From an uncultured Eggerthellaceae bacterium (GTDB lineage: Bacteria > Actinomycetota > Coriobacteriia > Coriobacteriales > Eggerthellaceae): DNA of 38,802 nucleotides. The stretch lies in NCBI GenBank assembly GCA_904420215.1, contig CAJFUR010000025.1, positions 1 through 38,802 on the forward strand, read 5' to 3'. Under the pieces are notes generated by a model, which was not told the origin of the DNA, did no database searches, and saw nothing but the letters and a program-made list of their open reading frames with translations. How positions within the stretch are numbered: position 1 is the stretch's first letter; each line of letters begins with the position of its first letter. The translations under genes and the position numbers were made by a program. This document shows positions 1 through 6,501 of this stretch, in pieces.

Positions 1-91
1 CGACCTGCTGAACATCAGAAACTTTGGCGCGAAATCCATCGAGGAAGTGAAGGACAAGCTCATTTCCATGGATCTCAATTTGAAGCTTTAG
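1..91 (+). CDS. rpoA: RNA polymerase alpha subunit, 3' end only
   Basis: The window opens inside this gene; reading from base 2 gives 29 residues ending in TAG at 89-91. The peptide begins DLLNIRNFGAKSIEEVKDKL, which matches the last helices of the RpoA C-terminal domain, the part that contacts UP elements and activators. The upstream bulk of the gene is outside the window. rplQ follows 13 nt downstream, the conserved rpoA-rplQ order at the end of the alpha operon, which supports the call. The terminal G of the stop codon is also the first base of the GGAG ribosome-binding site of rplQ, so the two genes are probably translationally coupled. Confidence 0.93.
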   Translation, partial: DLLNIRNFGAKSIEEVKDKLISMDLNLKL

Positions 92-104
92 GAGACACGA
101 GATC

Positions 105-833
105 ATGAGACACAACTACAAGGGGCGCAAGCTTGGCACGGACTACAGCCATACCAAGGCCATGAAGAAAAGCCTGGTGGGTGCTTTGTTCCTGAACGAC
201 CGCATCAAGACGGTCGAGGCACGCGCGAAGGAGATCCGCCCTGACGTGGACAAGGTCATCACGTGGGCGAAGCGCGGCGACCTGCATTCCCGCCGCCTTG
301 CCATTGCGAAGCTGGGCGACAAGGAACTGGTGCGCGAGATCTTCGAGAAGGTCGCGCAGGGCATGTTCCAGGACCGCCAGGGCGGCTACACCCGCATCAT
401 GAAGCTGGGCAACCGCAAGGGCGACAACGCCTCCATGGTGATCATGGAACTGGTGACCGAGCCGGTGGCCAAGAAGAAGGACGCCGACGAGAAGCCCGCC
501 AAGAAGGCCGCTGCCAAGAAGGCCGCGCCCAAGAAGGTGGAGGCCGCCGAGGCCGAGGCTGCGACTGCCGAGGCGAAGGCCGAGGATGCCAAGGACGAGG
601 CCGCTGAAGCCGCCGAGGCCGAGGCTCCGGCTGCGGAGGCTGTGAAGGACGAGGCTGCAGAGACCCCGGCTGCGGAAGAGGCCGAGGCCCCGGAAGCCGC
701 CGAAGCGGAAGCTCCGGCCGCTGAGGAAACCAAGGCTGAGGTTGCGGATGAGGCCAAGGCGGAAGCCGAGGAAACCGAGGCCCCGAAGGCCGAAGAGGCT
801 GCCGAGAAGAAGGAAGAGGAAAAGGCCGAGTAG
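105..833 (+). CDS. rplQ: 50S ribosomal protein L17 with long acidic/Ala/Lys C-terminal extension
   Basis: The product is a large-subunit ribosomal protein near the peptide exit tunnel. Residues 1-118 are a complete L17 core, starting MRHNYKGRKLGTDYSHTKAM and running through the usual KTVEARAKEIRP segment to VIMELV. Typical bacterial L17 is about 115-130 residues; this one has 242. The extra 120 or so residues are almost only Ala, Glu and Lys with some Asp and Pro: first basic (KKAAAKKAAPKK), then strongly acidic with AEAEAPAAE-like repeats. This is probably disordered or a long charged helix. GGAG at 91-94 serves as ribosome-binding site. A strong terminator follows, so this ends the operon. 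Similar tails occur on some actinobacterial ribosomal proteins; a role here is unknown. Confidence 0.95.
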   Translation: MRHNYKGRKLGTDYSHTKAMKKSLVGALFLNDRIKTVEARAKEIRPDVDKVITWAKRGDLHSRRLAIAKLGDKELVREIFEKVAQGMFQDRQGGYTRIMKLGNRKGDNASMVIMELVTEPVAKKKDADEKPAKKAAAKKAAPKKVEAAEAEAATAEAKAEDAKDEAAEAAEAEAPAAEAVKDEAAETPAAEEAEAPEAAEAEAPAAEETKAEVADEAKAEAEETEAPKAEEAAEKKEEEKAE

Positions 834-862
834 CGCTTGCCCGCTTCCATACGAGATACGTC

Positions 863-898
863 CGAAAGCCGCGCCCACCGCGCGGCTTTCGCGTTTTA
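863..898 (+). terminator. Rho-independent terminator of the rpoA-rplQ operon
   Basis: A perfect 11-bp stem CGAAAGCCGCG (863-873) pairs with CGCGGCTTTCG (881-891) around a 7-nt loop and is followed by CGTTTT. It lies 30 nt past the rplQ stop. Confidence 0.85.
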
Positions 899-1008
899 AG
901 GCCCATAGGACAAAAGCGTGTCTGGTTTAGGGGCGTTGTCGCGGTTCGGCGCGCTTTTTGATGCCTGTTTTCAAGACGGAACGCCGGCGTTTGGGCTAGC
1001 GCTGTCTC

Positions 1009-1038
1009 TTGTGCATCTGCGGAGACGGATGGTATGCT
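1009..1038 (+). promoter_or_regulatory. Possible promoter for the hypothetical gene at 1261
   Basis: TTGTGC (1009-1014) and TATGCT (1033-1038) are 18 nt apart in sigma70-like geometry. The rest of the gene-free stretch 899-1260 holds the rplQ terminator and a two-copy GC-rich repeat just before the ATG; I see no other gene in it. Only the two hexamers support this call. Confidence 0.35.
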
Positions 1039-1172
1039 GGCCGCGACGCGGGAAAAGAAGCGTCCCGACGGAGATTTCGATGCAGTGGGCGTCGCCGAAG
1101 CGGGTGCGGGTGCCGCGCGGGCGCGGGAGGTGGGCGAAGCGACTGCAGGAGGAGGCGGGCTAAGCGGGCGGG

Positions 1173-1260
1173 GCGCCGCCGACACGGGCGCGGGAGACGG
1201 CGGGCGAAGTGGGTGCGAGCGCCGCCGACACGGATGCAGGGGGAAGCGGGCGAAGTGGGC
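1173..1260 (+). repeat. Degenerate two-copy direct repeat, 46-bp period
   Basis: The block GCGCCGCCGACACGG occurs at 1173 and 1219, each time followed after a short variable stretch by GCGGGCGAAGTGGG. The second copy ends directly at the ATG at 1261, so the region where a ribosome-binding site belongs is part of the repeat. Confidence 0.7.
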
Positions 1261-1905
1261 ATGGATACAGACAAGAACCGGCATTCGAAGATCATACGGT
1301 CCCTGTGCAGGGAAATCCTGATTCCCCTCGGCGTCTTCCAAAAGGGCAATTCGCGCGTCTATTTCGACGACAACGGGTATTGCCTCACCATGGTGGAATT
1401 CCAGCCCTCCGCTTGGGACAGGGGCAGTTACCTCAACGTCGGCGTGCATTTCCTCTGGGACGCGCACGAATTCTTCTCGTTCGATGCCTATGCGGGAACC
1501 GACACCAGGGTGGCGAGGTTCGTGCGGTACGAAAACGACGCGCAATTCGAGATTGCAATGCGGAACATGGCAATGGTGGCGAAAGAGCACGTGCTGCACT
1601 TCCGCAACCCCGAAAACGTGGAGAAGACGCTGTGCGGGGGAAGGAGTCGGAAACATTACCCCCTGTATCTGGCCTATCACGGCCGCATTGAGGAAGCCCG
1701 CGCCGAATACCTGCTGTTCATGGAAAACCCCCGCTTTCAAAGGGCCGCAGAGGAATGGGGCTTGCCGGAAACCGCCGATGAATTGACGCAGGATTTCGTG
1801 GTCGAGCGGGTGCGGCTCAGGCGAAAGGCCTTGCACGAGAAGCCCAACATGAAGAAGCTTCCGTGGAACGAGGCCCTTGACGGGAAAAGAGCCGAAGGGC
1901 AGTAG
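1261..1905 (+). CDS. Hypothetical protein, possibly DUF4304-like
   Basis: The 214-residue product begins MDTDKNRHSKIIRSLCREIL. I chose ATG 1261 because the in-frame sequence upstream (open back to 1009) is Arg/Gly/Ala-rich translation of GC repeats and looks non-coding. The protein has no signal peptide or membrane helix. Its first half (GVFQKGNSRVYFDDNGYCLTMVEFQPSAWDRGSYLNVGV, residues about 20-60) loosely resembles the DUF4304 pattern of a short N-terminal helix followed by beta strands with a 'W..G.YLNVGV' motif; this is an impression, not an established match. The C-terminal third is helical and charged. No good Shine-Dalgarno sits at the usual distance. Neighbours give no functional hint. 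The protein-like composition makes me confident it is a real gene but not of its role. Confidence 0.7.
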   Translation: MDTDKNRHSKIIRSLCREILIPLGVFQKGNSRVYFDDNGYCLTMVEFQPSAWDRGSYLNVGVHFLWDAHEFFSFDAYAGTDTRVARFVRYENDAQFEIAMRNMAMVAKEHVLHFRNPENVEKTLCGGRSRKHYPLYLAYHGRIEEARAEYLLFMENPRFQRAAEEWGLPETADELTQDFVVERVRLRRKALHEKPNMKKLPWNEALDGKRAEGQ

Positions 1906-2026
1906 ACGGATCCGCCTCTTTCTGCAGGGAAGGAAACGGCTTTGGGGTGCTGGCGGGGAAGCTGGCGTGGATGAACCGGCAGCCCGCCTCTTCCCGCGCG
2001 CATCTCGTAGTTTTGCCAAGTTGTAA

Positions 2027-2050
2027 TTTGCCTAATCGTAATTAGGCAAA
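2027..2050. promoter_or_regulatory. Perfect palindromic operator candidate in an AT-rich island
   Basis: TTTGCCTAAT (2027-2036) and ATTAGGCAAA (2041-2050) form a perfect 10-bp inverted repeat around CGTA. It sits in a short AT-rich patch inside GC-rich DNA and has no T-run on either side, so an operator is likelier than a terminator. The whole gene-free stretch is 1906-2333; a possible -10 box TAGAAT lies at 2215-2220. I see no other gene there. Confidence 0.55.
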
Positions 2051-2333
2051 GCATGCGAACATGGTTTGGCGCAATGTTTCGCCCATCAAACTGTCTATGC
2101 AATCTTCGCTTCGCGTCGTCGCGCCAACTGGGCCGTCTTTGCCCCGCCGCCCGCGTCGCGCATTCGTTGCGGGACTGTTGGGCGGCGGTGGTCGCTTGCC
2201 GCGGCGCGTCTCTTTAGAATGGGGCTTCCAAGGCGGGTGCGCGGACGTGGCTTCAGCGGAGGCCGACGGCTCGGCGGCCCGCGAAGTGCACGACGGGGCG
2301 GCGGCGAGGCCCCGCAGGCGAAAGGAGCACGCA

Positions 2334-2654
2334 ATGGCTCAAATCGACATCTTGGAAGAAAAAGAGACGTTCGTTCCCGACACCAGCATGGGCATGGGCG
2401 ACGACCAGGAGCAAGCCCGCTTTGCAGCGGAAGACCTGCAGCGCATTGAGGAAGACGCCAAGCGCGAGGCGGAAGCCTACGTGGAGGCGGCCGACGGCGA
2501 CGGCAACGAAAGGGATTCCGTGGAAGCGGCCGGCACGGCGTTCGACTTCGACGAAGCGGAATACGCCACGGCCGAATTCTCGGGCCAGGTTGAAGCCAAC
2601 ATGGCCGACGATTGGGACGACTGGGACGGCGACGGCGACGACGACGATTTCTAG
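2334..2654 (+). CDS. Small, very acidic hypothetical protein
   Basis: The 106-residue product starts MAQIDILEEKETFVPDTSMG and ends in an Asp-rich tail (DDWDDWDGDGDDDDF). ATG 2334 is chosen because AAAGGAG (2321-2327) lies 6 nt upstream; the longer in-frame ORF back to 2061 crosses GC-rich intergenic DNA and has no ribosome-binding site. There are no membrane segments, cysteines or recognisable domains. The middle (residues about 25-55) is predicted by eye to be helical with many Glu and Ala. The next gene, 222 nt downstream, has the same 13-nt leader CGAAAGGAGCACG, suggesting a co-regulated or duplicated unit. Function unknown; composition suggests a soluble, possibly disordered protein. Confidence 0.72.
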   Translation: MAQIDILEEKETFVPDTSMGMGDDQEQARFAAEDLQRIEEDAKREAEAYVEAADGDGNERDSVEAAGTAFDFDEAEYATAEFSGQVEANMADDWDDWDGDGDDDDF

Positions 2655-2766
2655 TGGGGCGTCCCCCTGCAGCGAGGGGCGGCCCGAGTGCGCTTTCGCT
2701 CCATGCGCCGCACGGCAGGCGCCCTGCGTGTCCGCAGATGGCGCGCGGCTCTTGGCAAGCGGACGG

Positions 2767-2816
2767 CAGCAAACAACAACAAGCAACAAAACAGCAAGCA
2801 GCAAGCAGCAAGCAAA
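2767..2816 (+). repeat. Low-complexity CAA/GCAA tract
   Basis: About 50 nt of A, C and G with no T: repeated AAC units followed by AGCAAGC units. It lies between the two small genes at 2334 and 2877. An unstructured mRNA segment of this kind can serve as a translation enhancer or a replication-slippage site; which applies here is not visible. Confidence 0.65.
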
Positions 2817-2876
2817 GGGCGCCCCGCGAAGCATGTGGGGCGTCCTCCGCAGGTTTTCCCCGAAAGGAGCACGAAC

Positions 2877-3257
2877 ATGGACGAAATGGACAAACGCTAT
2901 GCGAAAAACCAGGCGTCGGGCGCAGCCGTTGACATGAAGAACGCAGCCAAGGACGCTGCCCACGACGTGCGCAACAACGTGCAGGACGCGTTTCACGACG
3001 CCAAGAACGGCGTGCAGGACGTGCGCACCCAAAACAAGGTGGCCGACGCCCAGTATGCGGCGGCCAGGCAGACAGGCAGCACCAACATGGCCACGCGGGC
3101 GGCGCGCAACGAGGCGGCCGCCGACCGCAAGCGCGACGGCATTCTGGATTCCGTGAAGGAATCGCTGGGGAAAGCCGGCGAAGCCGTGAAGGAGGCGGCC
3201 ATCGACGCGAAGGACTCGGCGAAAGACGCCATCGACAACGCTCGCGCCCGCATGTAG
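2877..3257 (+). CDS. LEA-like / apolipoprotein-like amphipathic helical protein
   Basis: The 126-residue product starts MDEMDKRYAKNQASGAAVDM. It is built of Ala, Lys, Asp and Asn in 11-mer-like phases, for example VKEAAIDAKDSAKDAIDNA near the C-terminus and DMKNAAKDAAHDVRNNVQDA near residues 20-40. This pattern resembles group-3 LEA, CsbD and YtxH-type stress proteins that fold into long amphipathic helices on membranes or when dry. It has no signal peptide and no cysteine. AAAGGAG at 2863-2869 is 7 nt before the ATG; the longer in-frame ORF from 2688 is rejected as non-coding. A strong terminator follows. The family resemblance is by composition only. Confidence 0.72.
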   Translation: MDEMDKRYAKNQASGAAVDMKNAAKDAAHDVRNNVQDAFHDAKNGVQDVRTQNKVADAQYAAARQTGSTNMATRAARNEAAADRKRDGILDSVKESLGKAGEAVKEAAIDAKDSAKDAIDNARARM

Positions 3258-3283
3258 GTTTGCGGCTGGCGGGGCGGAAAGGG

Positions 3284-3319
3284 TGGGCGCAAAGCGCTTG
3301 CGGCGCTTTGCGCCCATTT
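3284..3319 (+). terminator. Strong hairpin terminator
   Basis: A perfect 14-bp stem TGGGCGCAAAGCGC (3284-3297) pairs with GCGCTTTGCGCCCA (3303-3316) around a 5-nt loop, followed by only TTT. It ends the unit carrying the LEA-like gene. Confidence 0.8.
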
Positions 3320-3724
3320 CCGAACGTGTTGTCATGGGGGCGTTCCGCATGAAGCCGAAGGCTGGGCGGCATGTGGGGGGGGGGGGGGGATCCTGTTCGT
3401 TGCAGCTACTTGCCCTGCCGCAGTCACCCGTTCTTGCCTGTTCGTCCTAGCGGCTGGGTTGCGGTTGGCTGTTCCGCCTTCGTAGTCGGCTCGCTGTTTG
3501 CGGGGCATGCAGCATGCGGTAGCGGGCGCGTGGTTCATGGTCGGCCCCGGTTGCAGGTGTTGGCGTAGCCGCGGCTGGCCGCCATGCCGCGACCATGCCG
3601 GCTGCATGTCTTCCCGCTTGCCTTGCCCTTCGGCCGTTTTGGCTATCTGGTGGGCAATTCGCCCGGAGGGTTTTGCGCTCCCGTGCCCCCGAATCCGCTG
3701 ATTCCGCAGGGAATGCGGCGTTGC
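3320..3724. other. Gene-free stretch containing a 15-G homopolymer
   Basis: I see no credible gene on either strand here. Positions 3375-3389 are 15 consecutive G. Open frames across this stretch lack ribosome-binding sites and have non-protein-like composition. A short palindromic block GCATGCAGCATGC lies near 3505. Confidence 0.6.
3375..3389 (+). repeat. Poly-G tract of 15
   Basis: Fifteen uninterrupted G, the longest homopolymer I noticed in the window. It lies about 340 nt upstream of the ecfT promoter and not inside a gene, so it could alter only promoter spacing or an unseen transcript. Length may be unreliable if it reflects sequencing. Confidence 0.85.
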
Positions 3725-3754
3725 TTGGGGCGGGCGGTGCACTTGTGGCATACT
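3725..3754 (+). promoter_or_regulatory. Promoter for a leaderless ecfT transcript
   Basis: TTGGGG (3725-3730) and CATACT (3749-3754) are 18 nt apart. The -10 ends exactly 7 nt before the ATG at 3762 and there is no Shine-Dalgarno between them, which is the arrangement of leaderless mRNAs in actinobacteria. Confidence 0.6.
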
Positions 3755-3761
3755 GCAACGC

Positions 3762-4610
3762 ATGCGGCTGAGCATCGACACGTATTGCACGGGGTCTTCG
3801 CCCCTCCATGCTTGCGACGCGCGCGTCAAGATCGTGCTCTTGGCGGCGTATTCCGTCACGCTTTTCCTCGTGGACACGTGGACGGGCCTTGCGCTCGCCG
3901 TGCTGGCGTTCGCGCTGGCGTTCGCGGCAAGCGGCCTGCCGGCGAGGCGCGTGTTCGGCCTGGCCGTGCCCGTGTACGTGCTGGCCGCCCTCGTAGTGGT
4001 GTTCAACGCGTTCTCGCTGGACGTGCAGCAGGCCGCGTCGGCCGCCGGCTGGGGCGGCGTGTCGGCGGGCGTGCTGGCGCAGGCGGCGCCGGTGCCGCTG
4101 GTGGGCGCGTTCGGTTTCGTGCCGGCCGGCTTCGCGCGCGGGTGCTTCTTCGCCGCACGCATCCTGCTTCTGGTGTTCGCGAGCCTGATCGTGAGCTTCT
4201 CCACCACCTCCACCGACCTGACAGCAGCCCTGAACGACTTCATGCGCCCCCTGCGCCGCCTGGGCGTGCCCACCGACGACGCGGCCATGGTGTTCTCGCT
4301 GGCGTTGCGCTTCATACCGGTGACGGCCGAGGAATTCGGGCGCGTGCACGACGCGCAGTGGTCGCGCGGGGCGGCGTTCGGCGAAGGGTCGCTGTGGCAG
4401 CGCCTGCGTGCGTGGCAAACCGTGCTCATCCCCCTGTTCGTGGGCTTGTTCCGGCGGGCCGACACGCTGGCGCAGGCCATGGATGCCCGCTGCTACGGCG
4501 CCGACGGCGCGCGGCGCACGTCGCTTGCCGACCGCCGGTTCTCGCTGCGAAGCGCGTTCGTCCTGTGCGCGGGGCTTGCCGTCTGCGCGCTGCTGGCTTG
4601 GTTTTTGTGA
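3762..4610 (+). CDS. ecfT: ECF transporter transmembrane (T) component
   Basis: The 282-residue product starts MRLSIDTYCTGSSPLHACDA and belongs to the EcfT/CbiQ family, the membrane scaffold that joins two ABC ATPases to a substrate-binding S component for vitamin or metal uptake. Several hydrophobic segments fill residues about 25-75, 78-90, 125-145 and 260-282. The cytoplasmic coupling region carries the family signature QAMDARCYG (a variant of AM.ARG). No EcfA ATPase lies next to it, although ecfA1-ecfA2-ecfT commonly follows rplQ in Gram-positive genomes; here three unrelated small genes occupy that interval. Its partner ATPases must therefore be elsewhere. Translation probably starts on a leaderless message. 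Confidence 0.88.
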   Translation: MRLSIDTYCTGSSPLHACDARVKIVLLAAYSVTLFLVDTWTGLALAVLAFALAFAASGLPARRVFGLAVPVYVLAALVVVFNAFSLDVQQAASAAGWGGVSAGVLAQAAPVPLVGAFGFVPAGFARGCFFAARILLLVFASLIVSFSTTSTDLTAALNDFMRPLRRLGVPTDDAAMVFSLALRFIPVTAEEFGRVHDAQWSRGAAFGEGSLWQRLRAWQTVLIPLFVGLFRRADTLAQAMDARCYGADGARRTSLADRRFSLRSAFVLCAGLAVCALLAWFL

Positions 4611-4809
4611 AGCTGGGGCGCGCAGCGGTGCGGCGGCCGCGCGGCGGCAGCGGGGGCGGTGCGATGCGCGGCGGGCCTGCGTGGCGAGTGCGCGGTGGGC
4701 TTGCGCGGCGTGGGCGTGGCCGATGGTGGCGAGTGCGCGGTGCGCGGCGGGGGCGTGGCGGGTGCGTGGTGCGCGGCGGGCCTGCGCAGCGAAGGCGGTC
4801 GTTCGCTGC
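4611..4809. other. GC-rich gene-free stretch upstream of the repeat array
   Basis: Together with array A this forms the 546-nt gap between ecfT and eno. It holds degenerate tandem GTGCGCGGCGGG/GGCGTGG-type words (for example near 4666, 4738 and 4770). No gene is visible on either strand. Confidence 0.6.
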
Positions 4810-5020
4810 CGAGGCTGCCGTTTATGGCGAAAAAATGCCGATGCTGCCGTTTGTGGCACGGCGTCTCTCTCCTTTGCGGGAGGTGGTTTTCTCCCATCAG
4901 GGGTTTCTTGGTCTTCTCCAGCCGTTCTCCCCGTCCTTTCCGGCGGTTGCCCGCCAAAAACGTCAGGCTGCGCGCCATAACCGTCATCCTCGACATTCCC
5001 GTGCCATAAACGGCAGCCTC
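4810..5020. repeat. Inverted-repeat array A of an 18-nt dispersed unit
   Basis: Two forward units, GAGGCTGCCGTTTATGGC (4810-4827) and a one-family variant (4839-4856), face three reverse-complement units at 4953-4970, 4974-4991 and 5003-5020, the last being GCCATAAACGGCAGCCTC. About 96 nt of CT-rich DNA separate the two halves and include TCTCCTTTGCGG. The same units, order and central word recur at 29898-30387. A transcript could fold into a long imperfect hairpin. The element ends just before the eno -10 box. Confidence 0.8.
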
Positions 5021-5040
5021 TGAGGCTTGGGACGGCGGAC

Positions 5041-5050
5041 GTGCTATGAT
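5041..5050 (+). promoter_or_regulatory. Extended -10 promoter of eno
   Basis: GTGCTATGAT contains the -10 hexamer TATGAT (5045-5050) with the GTGC extension seen at several other promoters in this window. No clear -35 box is visible. Confidence 0.6.
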
Positions 5051-5147
5051 AGGCGGCGAGGCATTGCCTTGCCTTGCTTTGCCGAGCGCACCGAACGTGT
5101 CGGGTGCGTCGGGCGCGGCGGCGAAGCGGTGTGTTGGCTATTCGTGA

Positions 5148-6455
<1,308 letters not shown>

Positions 6456-6458
6456 GCG

Positions 6459-6501
6459 GGCCGCCGAGGCGCGCTCGTGGGCCGCTGCACCCTCGGGGGC
6501 C
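6459..6501. terminator. Hairpin between convergent genes
   Basis: GGCCGCCGAGG (6459-6469) pairs with CCTCGGGGGCC (6491-6501) with one mismatch across a 21-nt loop. It fills the gap between eno and the reverse-strand oxidoreductase and could stop transcription from both sides, although neither side has a T-run. Confidence 0.45.
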
